Under the pieces are notes generated by a model. The model was not told where the DNA came from. It saw nothing but the letters and a program-made list of their open reading frames with translations, and searched no databases. Made by a program: the position numbers and the translations under genes. Below are positions 42,070 through 51,305 of a DNA stretch of 64,000 nucleotides, one piece after another. Source of the stretch: Haloferax sp046557615 (GTDB taxonomy: Archaea; Halobacteriota; Halobacteria; Halobacteriales; Haloferacaceae); assembly GCF_046557615.1 (NCBI RefSeq), contig NZ_JBKIII010000002.1, forward strand, positions 62,001 through 126,000. Direction: 5' to 3'. Every line of letters starts with the position of its first letter. The stretch's first letter is position 1.

Positions 42070-43302
42070 ATGACAGACCGATACGATGTGATTATTGCTG
42101 GTGCGGGCCCCGCGGGTGGACAAGCGGCGCGAGACCTCGCTGCACGTGGCTACGAGGTGTGTGTCCTCGAAACCGAAACCCGAGAAGAGTTCCCTTCGCG
42201 GAGTAACAAATCGACGGCCGGAACGTTCCCCTCGACGATGGCCTCGTTCAACATCCCCGACGAGGTCGTGATGAACTTCACCGACGACGTGGTACTCGAA
42301 TCGCCGAACCACCACTTCCGACGCCACCAACCCGGTGCCGTCCTCGAATTCGCAGACTTCAAGAACTGGCTCGTGGACGAGTCCGAAGCCGACGGCGCAG
42401 AGTACCGATTCGACGCACGCGTCTCCAAGCCCATCATGGAGGGTGGCGACATCGTCGGCGTCCAGTACAACGGCGACGAGAAAGTCTACGGCGACATCGT
42501 CATCGACGCCACCGGTCCGAGCGCCCCACTCGCCAAGAAACTGGACGTTTGTAACCTCGAACGCGAGCGCCAGGCCATCGGCATCGAGTTCGAATTCGAA
42601 GGGATGGATTTGGCCCCTGACGGATACGCCGACCTGACGGACGCGATGATGCTTCGACTCGACCACAACCTCGCACCCGGCGGCTACTCGTGGATTTTCC
42701 ACACGGGCGAGGACACCGCGAAAGTCGGCGTCTGCTACATCCAGAATCAGGGCCACCGCGACAACGCCCAAACCGGGTTCACCATCGACGACTACCTCCA
42801 GTACTGGGTCGATACCGACCCCCGATTCGAAAACGCCGAACGCATTGCAGGCAAACAGCACCGTGGGTCTGCCCACATCCAACTCCCCGACCGCATGAGT
42901 ACGGACAATTTCATGGCGATTGGCGATACGGTCCCGACCGTGGACCCGTTGTGGGGTGAGGGTATCGACAAATGTATGCGCTCGGGTCGGGTTGCCGCCG
43001 CGACCGCCGACCGCGTGCTCACCCACAGCGAGCGCGACACCTCTGCGTCACAACTCGCTATCTACGACCAACTCTGGCACGAACGCGTCGCGCCCAAGGT
43101 CAAAAAGCGTCTGTTCATGACCGAGATGCTCTACCGCACCTCCAACGAGCGGTACGATTCGCTCATCTCCGACCTCCACAACTACTCCGAAGACCAACTC
43201 GAAGCCGCGAACCAGGGTTCACCGCTCGGCATGCTTCGACTTCTGAAGTTCCAAGACCTCTCGGTTCTCGCCGCGACGGCGAAAGACTGGTTCAGCAACT
43301 AA
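42070..43302 (+). CDS. Geranylgeranyl reductase family protein
   Basis: 410 residues. FAD-binding start YDVIIAGAGPAGGQAARDLA and second nucleotide segment FMAIGDTVPTVDPLWGEGIDK are those of the GGR family. Archaeal GGR saturates isoprenoid chains of membrane lipids and carriers. In Haloferax volcanii a GGR-like protein (HVO_1799 from memory) reduces the omega isoprene of dolichol phosphate for N-glycosylation; this gene is in the matching neighbourhood. Start 42070 (MTDRYDVIIAG) is the natural one; 17 upstream codons are possible. Either lipid or dolichol reduction is possible here. Confidence 0.88.
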   Translation: MTDRYDVIIAGAGPAGGQAARDLAARGYEVCVLETETREEFPSRSNKSTAGTFPSTMASFNIPDEVVMNFTDDVVLESPNHHFRRHQPGAVLEFADFKNWLVDESEADGAEYRFDARVSKPIMEGGDIVGVQYNGDEKVYGDIVIDATGPSAPLAKKLDVCNLERERQAIGIEFEFEGMDLAPDGYADLTDAMMLRLDHNLAPGGYSWIFHTGEDTAKVGVCYIQNQGHRDNAQTGFTIDDYLQYWVDTDPRFENAERIAGKQHRGSAHIQLPDRMSTDNFMAIGDTVPTVDPLWGEGIDKCMRSGRVAAATADRVLTHSERDTSASQLAIYDQLWHERVAPKVKKRLFMTEMLYRTSNERYDSLISDLHNYSEDQLEAANQGSPLGMLRLLKFQDLSVLAATAKDWFSN

Positions 43303-43314
43303 CCGCGTTCCGTC

Positions 43315-43611
43315 TCACTCGCGTTCGTCGAGCAGTTTCAACACATCCGCCAGCGCCGCGTTCGCGGCCGCGACGTGGTCGTCGGCCTCGGCGTCTTCGG
43401 TCGATTCGACGTTCGAGAGGAGGTGTTCGACGTGGCCGAGTCGCGTCCGGAGAACGTCATCGGTGGGAGTCGCTCCGAGTGCGAGGTCACCGGCGACGGC
43501 TTCTGCTTCGCCGAGCCATCGACTCACATCTTCTCTAACGGGCCGGGTTGCCGTCGCCGCGAGGTGGTCGTGGAGCGTGACCAACAGGCGCTCCACGTCG
43601 TCGTCGCTCAT
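43315..43611 (-). CDS. Conserved small helical haloarchaeal protein
   Basis: 98 residues (100 if ATG 43617 is used). All helical: DDVERLLVTLHDHLAATAT, SRWLGEAEAVAGDLALG, LRTRLGHVEHLLSNVE. Acidic, no Cys, no catalytic motif. It looks like a small bundle, possibly a partner protein. It converges with the GGR gene (12 bases apart) and diverges from the beta-CASP gene. No family recognised with confidence. Confidence 0.72.
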   Translation of the reverse strand: MSDDDVERLLVTLHDHLAATATRPVREDVSRWLGEAEAVAGDLALGATPTDDVLRTRLGHVEHLLSNVESTEDAEADDHVAAANAALADVLKLLDERE

Positions 43612-43697
43612 ACCCATTCAATGACCGAGTTCGTGAAAAACACCGCCACCAGCGACGACCGACGGACAAAAGCCCACTCGGTCGCAAAGCCCCGCCA

Positions 43698-44930
43698 ATG
43701 CAACTTCAATTCCTCGGCGGGGCCGGGGAAGTCGGCCGGAGCGCGATTCTCGTCAACGAGTCGTTGCTTCTCGACTACGGCATGCTGACGGGCAATCCTC
43801 CACAGTTCCCCGTCGGGTCGGTCTCCCCCGAGGCCGTCGTCGTCTCTCACGGCCACCTCGACCACGTCGGGACGGTCCCCTCGCTTCTCTCCGGCGACCA
43901 CTGGCCGGAGATTCACTGGACGCCCCCAACGTACGAACTCGCCCTCACGCTCGCGCGCGACACGCTCAAACTCCACGGCGGCACCTACGACTGCCCCTTC
44001 ACCGAGACGCACATCCGCCGAATGACCCAGCAGTCCGCACCCCACGACTACGGTGAGACGTTCGAAGCGGCGGGCCACGAGGTCACCTTCTACAACGCTG
44101 GCCACATTCCCGGCAGTGCCCACGTCCTCATCGACGACGGCGAGACGCGCTTGCTCTACACTGCTGACTTCCACACCGACGACCAGCGACTCGTCTCGGG
44201 AACCACCGACCGCCCCGAAGCGGACGTGGTCATCTGCGAGTCCACGTATTCGGACGTCGAACACGACGACCGAGCAAGTGTGGAAAAACAGTTCGTCGAA
44301 TCGGTGCGGACGACGCTCTGGGAGGGCGGCACTGTCGTCGTTCCGGCCTTCGCCATCGGTCGCACACAGGAGTTGCTGATGGTACTCGATGCCCACGATA
44401 TCGACTGCTACGTCGATGGCATGGGAACGCACGTGCTTCGGATGCTCAGAAATCACCCCGAGTACGTCCGCGACCCGGACGCGCTGAAACGCGCCAAATC
44501 GAACGCTCGAATCGTCTCGGGCAAGGATGGTCAGCGGCGTCGAATCGCCCGGCAGAATACGGTTATCGTCACCACGAGTGGGATGCTCTCGGGCGGCCCA
44601 GCGATGACGTACATCCCCGAGATTCGACAGGACCCGACGAACAAAATCTGTCTCACCGGATATCAAGTTGAAGGCACACCCGGCCGCGAACTGGTCGAAC
44701 GTGGGCGATGCGAACTCAACGGTGGCGTCGTTCCTGTCGCCGCCCGCGCGGAGATGTACGATTTCTCGGCCCACGCCGACAGACACGGCCTCCTCGACTT
44801 CCTCACCGACTACCGCGATTCGAGGCTCTTTATTAACCACGGCGACCGCTGTGCGGCCTTCGCTGAAGAACTGCGAGCGGATGGCTACGATGCGACTGCA
44901 CCCGATGTGGGCGAAGTCGTCGAGGTCTGA
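43698..44930 (+). CDS. Metallo-beta-lactamase/beta-CASP family nuclease
   Basis: 410 residues. Zn motif II SHGHLDHVG has His51, His53, Asp55 and His56; further ligands are in NAGHIPGSAHVL and YTADFHTDD. The beta-CASP part has VVPAFAIGRTQELLMVLD, VTTSGMLSGGPAM and DFSAHADRHGLL (motifs A to C). Family members are RNA exo- or endonucleases (RNase J, CPSF73/Epf2 types). It lacks the KH domains of archaeal aCPSF1, so it is the shorter aCPSF2-like type. Its role would be RNA processing or decay. Its stop abuts the stop of the SHOCT gene. Confidence 0.9.
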   Translation: MQLQFLGGAGEVGRSAILVNESLLLDYGMLTGNPPQFPVGSVSPEAVVVSHGHLDHVGTVPSLLSGDHWPEIHWTPPTYELALTLARDTLKLHGGTYDCPFTETHIRRMTQQSAPHDYGETFEAAGHEVTFYNAGHIPGSAHVLIDDGETRLLYTADFHTDDQRLVSGTTDRPEADVVICESTYSDVEHDDRASVEKQFVESVRTTLWEGGTVVVPAFAIGRTQELLMVLDAHDIDCYVDGMGTHVLRMLRNHPEYVRDPDALKRAKSNARIVSGKDGQRRRIARQNTVIVTTSGMLSGGPAMTYIPEIRQDPTNKICLTGYQVEGTPGRELVERGRCELNGGVVPVAARAEMYDFSAHADRHGLLDFLTDYRDSRLFINHGDRCAAFAEELRADGYDATAPDVGEVVEV

Positions 44931-45314
44931 TTACTCGTCTTCGAGACGGGCACGTCGCCGGTCGAACTCGTCGTCGTCGATGTCGCCGCGGGCGTATGCT
45001 CGGCGAAGTTCATCGAGCGCGTCGTCTGCGTCGTCGTTTCCGCGGACCGCTCGAACGACGAGAAGTCCGCCTCCGACGATGACGGTGAGGACGAGCAGTT
45101 GACCGAGGATACCCATTCCCCACATCCACCACGGGATTGCGGTTCCTGTTCCGCCGTGCATCCACGTATCGTGCATCCACGCGCCACCCCATCCCATCGG
45201 GCCGCCGCCAAACATGCCCATCATCCCGAAGAGTGCCGGAAGGACGAACAGCGCGGCAAGTGCGAGGAGAACGATACCGACGAGTCGATTTGTGTTTTGC
45301 TGTGTCGTCGTCAT
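44931..45314 (-). CDS. SHOCT-domain small membrane protein
   Basis: 127 residues. Two membrane helices (about 11-35, with a Gly/Met/Trp-rich loop GMFGGGPMGWGGAWMHDTW after it, and about 58-85). The C-terminal SHOCT motif is DDALDELRRAYARGDIDDDE. SHOCT domains occur at protein ends and probably aid oligomerisation. The His/Met/Trp-rich loop could bind a metal such as copper, which is inference. Start 45314 (MTTTQQNTNRL) preferred; the frame continues upstream without family character. Confidence 0.82.
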   Translation of the reverse strand: MTTTQQNTNRLVGIVLLALAALFVLPALFGMMGMFGGGPMGWGGAWMHDTWMHGGTGTAIPWWMWGMGILGQLLVLTVIVGGGLLVVRAVRGNDDADDALDELRRAYARGDIDDDEFDRRRARLEDE

Positions 45315-45838
45315 GCGTATACTCCCGAACCGGCGGACTGCCGGTTCGTACGTTGAAATACGCACTCTCACTTTACCCAAATTGTGGTTTAGAAAAGACG
45401 AATTATTTCGCCGTGGAGTTTCGAATCGAAAGCAGAGGTGTCGATTTCGACAGTCTATGGTGGTCGTTTCCATCGCTGAGTGAGAGATGAAGTGACTGGT
45501 CGTACACACTCCGTTTCTCTATCTCCAATTATCAGCGAACTTTTCTTTAAGCTCTCCCCATCGGCGTTCTCACGCTTAATTATCTGATATGATATTCAAA
45601 GACAAACTGTTATGCGGTTGTTTCGCGTGGGACTATCTATTCTGAATCGCTCACTCTCAGCGACCGCCGGACAGACGCAGGGCACTGCTGCTACTCGCGT
45701 CGAATCTCGACCCGAGTGTCCGCTCTCTAGTGGCGACTCTCACACCCCTCCAGTTCCACTGCAACCCTCTCGAACACATACATCTCAGATGATTGTCTTG
45801 TCCGATTCATATTTCACCGTCTACCCGCATCACACGAT
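45315..45838. other. Intergenic region between SHOCT gene and histidine kinase
   Basis: 524 bases, AT-rich in places (45380-45420, 45530-45620). No gene supported; a 76-codon frame at 45612-45842 has chance-like composition. CATATTT at 45809-45815 is a likely promoter for the kinase, centred 27 bases before its ATG. Confidence 0.5.
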
Positions 45839-47590
45839 ATGAGTGGGAGATTGAATATCGTCGTTGCTGACACGGTGACCACGGTACGTGACCAGCTCGC
45901 AATCTCCCTTCCCGATGCCATCGGTAGTTCGGGCCTCGACGTTCACGTTTCGACCGCTGGCGACGTCGAATCGGTGTGGGAGCATCTCGAAACTTCGCGC
46001 GTCGATTGTACGGTCGTTTCCACACGCATGGTCGACGAGTCGGGCGAGCGACTCGTCTCGACGCTCCGAACCGAAGGCGTTCCCGTCGTCTCGTTCATGC
46101 GGACGGACCCGTCTCCCGACGAAATCGAACACCTCGGAGAAGTCATCTACGACGCCGCCCGCAACACCGTCGGGTCGGTCGATTACCGAATGCTGTTCGA
46201 CGCTGTCGATGTTGGCCTGGCGGTCCGCGACTACGAGACGCTATCGCTCATCGACGTCAACGAAAGATACGTCGAACTTCTCGGTGTCGACGAGGAAACG
46301 CTCTGTTCGAGATTTGAAACAACCCCTCGCGCGGCTCCTGACGTTCCGGAGATTTCATCGGCGTCGATTCGACGCATGGTCGGCGTGGAGGGTTCGGACA
46401 AACACGAGTTCACGTGTTCATACGAACGACCGGACGGCGAAGTGCGATGGTTTCACGTGAGTCTGACCGCCACGACGATTTCGGGAGAGAAACGACTTAT
46501 CTCGACAGTCGAAGACGCAACCGACGAACACGCTCGAAAGCGTGACCTCGAACGAAACCGCGAACTGCTCGAACGGACCCAATGCATCTCGAAAGTCGGC
46601 GGCTGGGCATTCGACCTCGAAACGGAGACGCTCGAATGGACCAAGCAGACAAAACGTATCCACGAGGTTCCGTTGGACTACGAACCGACGACGGACGACG
46701 TACTCGAGTTCTACGCCCCCGAAGACCGCGAGACAATCCATGCTCTCGTCGAGCGGTGCCAAAACGAAGGTGTCCTGTGGGAAGAAGAATTTCTCATTAC
46801 GACCGCGACCGGGTCCGAACGCTGGGTTCGAGCCTGTGGTGAACCGGTCATAACCGGCGGCGAAATCGTTGCACTCCGCGGAACTATCCAAGACATCACC
46901 GCCCGACGAAGCCGTGAAAAGGAGTTGCAGCAGGCAAACGAAGAACTCGAAGCACTCAACCGAATCATCCGCCACGACATTCGAAACGATATGGCAGTCA
47001 TCGTTGGGTGGGCCGAGTACCTCGAAGATCACGTAGACGAAGATGGCCGTTCGGTCCTCGCTCGAATTCTCTCGACAGGTCGCCACACCATCGAAATCAC
47101 GCAAGTCGCTCGCGACCTTATCGAAACGATGAGTGGCGGTGTCACTGAGACTCACCCCGTCTCACTCCAAGAGACGCTCGATAGAGAACTCACAGTCCGA
47201 AGGGAAGCGTTCCCGACCGCAGAATTTCGGGTAGACGGTGACGTTCCAGACGTGATGGTACGAGCAAATCCGCTTCTCACCTCGGTGTTTGGCAATCTGT
47301 TCAACAACGCCGTTCAGCACACCAAGTCTGACCCTGTCGTCACTGTCTCAGCAACGCTCGACAATCACGTCGTTCGGGTTTCCGTGGCAGACAACGGTCC
47401 GGGAATCCCCAACCGCAGAAAAGACGTCGTCTTCGGGAAGGGTGAACACGGACTGAACAGTACTGGAACTGGTCTCGGACTCTATCTCGTCAATATGCTC
47501 GTCGAATCGTTCGGCGGCGATATCCACATCGAAGACAACGACCCGACTGGAACCGTCGTCGTCATCGAACTCCCGCTGGCCTCACCGTAA
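45839..47590 (+). CDS. PAS sensor histidine kinase with N-terminal pseudo-receiver
   Basis: 583 residues. Receiver-like domain (1-110) where CTVVSTRMVDESG has Ser in place of the phospho-Asp; two PAS domains (about 115-235 and 245-360); HisKA with RIIRHDIRNDMAVIVGW; HATPase with FNNAVQHTKSD, VADNGPGIPNRR and GTGLGLYLVNMLVESFGG. The H-box is the halobacterial RHDIRN type. Cytosolic; no membrane segment. Start 45839 with CATATTT 27 bases upstream, leaderless. No cognate regulator beside it. Confidence 0.92.
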   Translation: MSGRLNIVVADTVTTVRDQLAISLPDAIGSSGLDVHVSTAGDVESVWEHLETSRVDCTVVSTRMVDESGERLVSTLRTEGVPVVSFMRTDPSPDEIEHLGEVIYDAARNTVGSVDYRMLFDAVDVGLAVRDYETLSLIDVNERYVELLGVDEETLCSRFETTPRAAPDVPEISSASIRRMVGVEGSDKHEFTCSYERPDGEVRWFHVSLTATTISGEKRLISTVEDATDEHARKRDLERNRELLERTQCISKVGGWAFDLETETLEWTKQTKRIHEVPLDYEPTTDDVLEFYAPEDRETIHALVERCQNEGVLWEEEFLITTATGSERWVRACGEPVITGGEIVALRGTIQDITARRSREKELQQANEELEALNRIIRHDIRNDMAVIVGWAEYLEDHVDEDGRSVLARILSTGRHTIEITQVARDLIETMSGGVTETHPVSLQETLDRELTVRREAFPTAEFRVDGDVPDVMVRANPLLTSVFGNLFNNAVQHTKSDPVVTVSATLDNHVVRVSVADNGPGIPNRRKDVVFGKGEHGLNSTGTGLGLYLVNMLVESFGGDIHIEDNDPTGTVVVIELPLASP

Positions 47591-47591
47591 C

Positions 47592-47933
47592 TCAGATGGT
47601 GTCCGTCGGGTCGTGTTTTGCTGCCATCTCCCGTGCAGTCGCCGCGTAGTACTCGCGCGTCTCGGCATCCCGGACTTCTCCCAGTTCGTGGGTCGGCATG
47701 TCGATGGCGACGTACGTGTCTCGAATATCTGAGTCAAAACTCGTCAGCGAGCGCTCTTTTCTGAGATAGTACGACCCGTCTGTCGTCGCGTACACGAGGA
47801 TGATGATGTTCTGTTCGTCGTCAGAGTAGGTTCGCTCGACAAGCCACGTTCTGCGGTTGTCGTCGCTGTCGTCGCTCTTCTCGTCGATACCGACACCTGG
47901 TGTCGTTGCTCCGCTCGCCACGTCGTTGACCAT
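47592..47933 (-). CDS. Conserved small haloarchaeal protein, unknown
   Basis: 113 residues. A disordered acidic start (about 1-28) leads to a beta-rich core (RRTWLVERTYSDDEQNIIILV, YATTDGSYYLRKERSLTSF) and a C-terminal helix (RDAETREYYAATAREMAAK). Composition is strongly halophilic, so coding. No motif points to a function. It ends one base after the convergent kinase gene and lies 62 bases downstream of the Lrp gene on the same strand, so both may be cotranscribed. Confidence 0.72.
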   Translation of the reverse strand: MVNDVASGATTPGVGIDEKSDDSDDNRRTWLVERTYSDDEQNIIILVYATTDGSYYLRKERSLTSFDSDIRDTYVAIDMPTHELGEVRDAETREYYAATAREMAAKHDPTDTI

Positions 47934-47995
47934 AGTTCACGTACGTGTTCACGGACTGAAAATCCATCTCGGCGGGGACTGACTCGGTCCGGTGT

Positions 47996-48484
47996 TCAGT
48001 CGTCGATACCCAGTTCGTCTAACAGCGTTTCGAGCGTGTAACTCTGCAAGGCGCGATGGCTGTCGCGCATCGTCGAGATGACGAACGTCGAGTTGGTGCG
48101 TTCGACTTCTGGAATCGCCTCGAAGTTCCCGATGAGTCGTTCGACCTTATCTGAGTCGGCGAGGTGGGCGACGACGATGAAATCTGTCTCGCCCATCGTG
48201 AAGTACAGTTGAGTGACGCCTTCGATTTCGAGGAGTTTGTTCCCGACAGACTCGTACGAACCGGAGTAATCGGCGAGAACTTCGATGACGACAGTGACAC
48301 CCAGTCCGAACGCTTCTAAATCGATATCGTAGAGGTCGTTCTCGATGACGCCGTCGTCTTTCAGGTTGTTGAGTCGATAGTGAATCGTCGAGACAGGAAT
48401 GTCGGTCTCCTCGTGTAACTTCTCGGGACTCCCGGTTCCGAGGTCCGCGATGGCCTTCAACAGGCGCACGTCACGTTCGTCCAT
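47996..48484 (-). CDS. Lrp/AsnC family transcription regulator
   Basis: 162 residues. The N-terminal winged helix reads MDERDVRLLKAIADLG, then GSPEKLHEETDIPVSTIHYRLNNLKDDGVI; the C-terminal RAM/AsnC_trans_reg domain has GLGVTVVIEVLA, LYFTMGETDFIVVAHLAD and FVISTMRDSHRAL. Such proteins sense amino acids or related ligands and form octamers on DNA. It diverges from a DMT-type exporter gene (48687) with 202 bases between, a usual layout for a regulator and its target; this regulation is inferred. Start 48484 chosen; the frame extends seven codons upstream. Confidence 0.92.
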   Translation of the reverse strand: MDERDVRLLKAIADLGTGSPEKLHEETDIPVSTIHYRLNNLKDDGVIENDLYDIDLEAFGLGVTVVIEVLADYSGSYESVGNKLLEIEGVTQLYFTMGETDFIVVAHLADSDKVERLIGNFEAIPEVERTNSTFVISTMRDSHRALQSYTLETLLDELGIDD

Positions 48485-48686
48485 ACTCACACTGCGCGCA
48501 GGCACGATTGTAAGTTCTTGTGCTGTCGCCCGCGTCTTTTTGAGAATCTCTGTTTCTACTATTCGAGTGAAAGTTCATCAGGATTCGAATCCTAGAACCA
48601 AACTAAACGAAAAATACAATCTATAACGTTTCTTTTGTAGAAGGATTTAACCACGTGCATCTACGAGGTTTGAAACAGATTCAACT
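48485..48686. promoter_or_regulatory. Divergent control region, Lrp and DMT transporter
   Basis: 202 bases, AT-rich in the middle (48590-48650). GATTTAACC at about 48643 is spaced for a transcription start some 15 bases before ATG 48687. No clean palindrome seen, so an operator is likely but not located. Confidence 0.45.
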
Positions 48687-49625
48687 ATGACGCTCACACG
48701 TTGGAGAAATATTCCGACGACCGGTCTCATGTTCGTCGCACTCGCGGCGATGTGGGGCACGTCGTTCGTCGCTATCGAAGTCGGCTTGGAGTTCTTCCCC
48801 ACGCTGACTTACGCGGCACTCCGCTACGAACTCGCAGGTCTCGTGATGCTTGGCTACGCTTTCGTCTCGACCGACCGCTGGTATCCGAAAGACCGGGACG
48901 AACTGCTCATGACCGCCATCAGTGCGGTGTTCATCATCGCGGCCTACCACGCACTCCTCTACCTCGGACAGAACTACGTCCCCGGTGCGATTGCCTCTAT
49001 TATCATCTCTCTCTCACCGATTCTTACTGCCGCCTTTGCAGGAATCGTCCTCTCGAACCGCTCGCTCGGAAAGACTGGTATCGCTGGACTCGTCGCTGGA
49101 TTCGCTGGCGTCGTCGTCGTCGCCAACCCCGACACCGGGATTTTGGGCTCGTCGCAAGCGATGGGTATCGCGCTCATCTTCCTCGGTGCGGTGTCTTTCG
49201 CACTCGGGTCGGTCCTCACTCGCCCGCTCCGAACCGACCTCCCCGTCCAGTCGATTCAGGCGTGGACGATGTTCGGTGGCGGTGTCATCCTCCACGTCGC
49301 CGGTCTCGCCCGCGGCGAGTCGATGGCGGCGATTCACTGGACGCCAGAAGGCATCGCGGCGTTCCTCTATCTCACAATCGTCTCCGGGGCCGTGGCCTTC
49401 CTCCTCTACTTCGAACTCCTCGACCGTCTCGGGCCGACCGAACTCAACCTCATCGGCTATCTCGAACCCGTCGTCGCGGCACTCATGAGTTGGGTACTGC
49501 TCGGTCACCTCGTCAGCCAATCGACGCTCGTTGGCTTCGTCGCTATCTTCGTCGGCTTCGCGCTCATCAAGAAGGACGCCCTGCTCAGTTTCGTCGGCGT
49601 GGTTCGTCGGCGAGTCGCGGTCTAA
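48687..49625 (+). CDS. DMT superfamily (EamA) transporter
   Basis: 312 residues with ten membrane helices in two EamA repeats (about 15-145 and 160-295). Repeat features: LMFVALAAMWGTSFVAIEVG, ASIIISLSPILTAAFAG and the second-half FELLDRLGPTELNLIGYLEPVVAAL. Family members export amino acids, nucleotides or other small metabolites. An Lrp-type regulator gene diverges from it, fitting amino-acid export, but the substrate is unknown. A related paralogue lies at 50374. Confidence 0.92.
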   Translation: MTLTRWRNIPTTGLMFVALAAMWGTSFVAIEVGLEFFPTLTYAALRYELAGLVMLGYAFVSTDRWYPKDRDELLMTAISAVFIIAAYHALLYLGQNYVPGAIASIIISLSPILTAAFAGIVLSNRSLGKTGIAGLVAGFAGVVVVANPDTGILGSSQAMGIALIFLGAVSFALGSVLTRPLRTDLPVQSIQAWTMFGGGVILHVAGLARGESMAAIHWTPEGIAAFLYLTIVSGAVAFLLYFELLDRLGPTELNLIGYLEPVVAALMSWVLLGHLVSQSTLVGFVAIFVGFALIKKDALLSFVGVVRRRVAV

Positions 49626-49769
49626 GTGGGATTTTTGCTTCTGGTGAACTCGGTTAGGTTTGACAATTTTTAGAATCGTGCTGAATACAAGGCCCATAGC
49701 CAGCATCGTCTGCGTCTAAGACAGATTGTCTGTCAATAGTTATCTAGTATTCAGGCGTACTATACGTAT

Positions 49770-50204
49770 ATGAACACCCTCCTAGAGCGCAGTCGAGTCT
49801 CGACTAGAACTGCACTGCTTGTGGGCGTGGCCACCGGTCTGGCCGTGGTTGGGGTGTACACTGTTTCCGGCCTACTCATCGCAGACTGGAGTCTATACGA
49901 GTTCTTTGCACATCTCTCACCGGGTGTAGTGGGGTACCTCGTTGGCATGGTTGCCCTCGTCACCGCCGTCTTTGGGTTCCCCGTTCTCGCCTACCTTCGA
50001 TTCGGTCTGACTGCCCCACTCGTGGTTCTCACCCTCGTGCTGCTCCTGTGGCTTACCATCGGCGTCGTGCAGGGGGTACTCTCGCTCCAGACGAGTTTCG
50101 GGCTTGCCCTCTACGCAGTGATGTTCTCCCCAATTTACCTGGTACTCTATGGTATCCTCGGCGGAGGTGAGTACCTGCTCCGAACCAAGACTGGTATCCG
50201 GTAG
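49770..50204 (+). CDS. Small integral membrane protein, unknown
   Basis: 144 residues. Four hydrophobic helices (about 15-38, 50-72, 78-102 and 108-132), positive N-terminus (MNTLLERSRVSTRTA) suggesting that the N-terminus is inside. No motif. It is flanked by intergenic gaps on both sides and sits between the two DMT transporters. The AT-rich ACTATACGTAT directly precedes the ATG. Confidence 0.65.
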   Translation: MNTLLERSRVSTRTALLVGVATGLAVVGVYTVSGLLIADWSLYEFFAHLSPGVVGYLVGMVALVTAVFGFPVLAYLRFGLTAPLVVLTLVLLLWLTIGVVQGVLSLQTSFGLALYAVMFSPIYLVLYGILGGGEYLLRTKTGIR

Positions 50205-50373
50205 CCAAACCACCGAAACGAAACGGTCGATTCCGTGTCGGTTATGCACAACTATCGACGGTCGAGTATCGATGGTCGTTTACTACACACTCTCTATTCA
50301 GCACGCTATTCCTGTCGATTAGTGGAATCTTCAACGAAAACAGACGGGGTAAATCTCCCCGTTTGGTTCTGCG

Positions 50374-51294
50374 TCAGTCCGTCTCCGCGACTCTGGGTGC
50401 CGACCACCCGAGAATACGCAATACCGAGACGCGTTGGATGACGACGAACCCGGCGAGGATGATACAGAAGCCAAGGACCGTGGCCATCGAGATTGCCTCA
50501 CCGAGGAACAACCATCCGGAGATGGTCGCGACGACGGGCATGGCGTAGGCGACGAGGTTACCCTTCACCGGCCCGGCCTCCGCGAGAAGCGAGAAGTACA
50601 CCGGGTAGGCCGCGGCCGTCGCGGGCATGCCGACGTAGAGAATCGCGGCGACGATAGTCGGCGACCACGCGACCTGCATGGGTGTCTCACCGATACCGAG
50701 GCTGACGGCGTGGATGCCGATTCCGGCGACGAGCATCGACCACGCAGTGAGGGGAATCGTCCCCATCGTCGCGTTGACGCGCTTGAGGAGGACCGACCCG
50801 AACGCCACGGAGATGGCCGCGCCGACGACGAACAACTGTCCGACACTGCCGCCGCCGAGGACGTTCTCGGGGCCGACGATGACGATGACGCCGACGAGTC
50901 CGAGGAGAATCCCGGCGGCATCGACAGCAGAGATGCGCTCGTCGTTGAGGAGCAAGACGGCGAAGACGGGAGAGGCGATGGGAAGGATACTGTACATCAC
51001 AGCCGCCGCGCCAGAGGTGGCGCTCTGCTGGCCGAGAAATAGCAAGATGTTGTTCGCACCGAGGACGAACGCACCGCTGATGAGAACTCCAAGGACGTCA
51101 CCGCGAGTCTGTGGACGCCAGTAGCCACCGCGGGCGGCGACGAGCGTCAGCAAGACGACGGCGGCGACATCGACGCGGAATGCTGCAAAGAGGACTGGCG
51201 GGACGGCACCGATTGCAGCTTTGATGCCGACGAAAGAGGTGCCGAAGAGAATCGCGGCGGCGACGAAGAGGACGAGGCTCCGGTGGCGACTCAC
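50374..51294 (-). CDS. DMT superfamily (EamA) transporter, paralogue
   Basis: 306 residues, ten helices in two EamA repeats: LVLFVAAAILFGTSFVGIKAA, AAAVMYSILPIASPVFAVLL, and in the second half FSLLAEAGPVKGNLVAYAMPVVAT. Related to the 48687-49625 protein. The start is GTG (51294). Just upstream, on the transcribed strand, stands a strong 14-base-pair hairpin (51306-51345) followed by a G-rich GGGGGGTGG, which may affect translation. Metabolite exporter by family; substrate unknown. Confidence 0.92.
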   Translation of the reverse strand: MSRHRSLVLFVAAAILFGTSFVGIKAAIGAVPPVLFAAFRVDVAAVVLLTLVAARGGYWRPQTRGDVLGVLISGAFVLGANNILLFLGQQSATSGAAAVMYSILPIASPVFAVLLLNDERISAVDAAGILLGLVGVIVIVGPENVLGGGSVGQLFVVGAAISVAFGSVLLKRVNATMGTIPLTAWSMLVAGIGIHAVSLGIGETPMQVAWSPTIVAAILYVGMPATAAAYPVYFSLLAEAGPVKGNLVAYAMPVVATISGWLFLGEAISMATVLGFCIILAGFVVIQRVSVLRILGWSAPRVAETD

Positions 51295-51305
51295 GCCACC
51301 ACCCC

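Noticed and set aside
43608..44840. 410-codon minus-strand frame opposite the beta-CASP nuclease
   Set aside because: Antisense shadow; the plus strand has the catalytic metal motifs.
45612..45842. 76-codon frame before the histidine kinase
   Set aside because: Chance-like composition, and it would overlap the kinase start out of frame.
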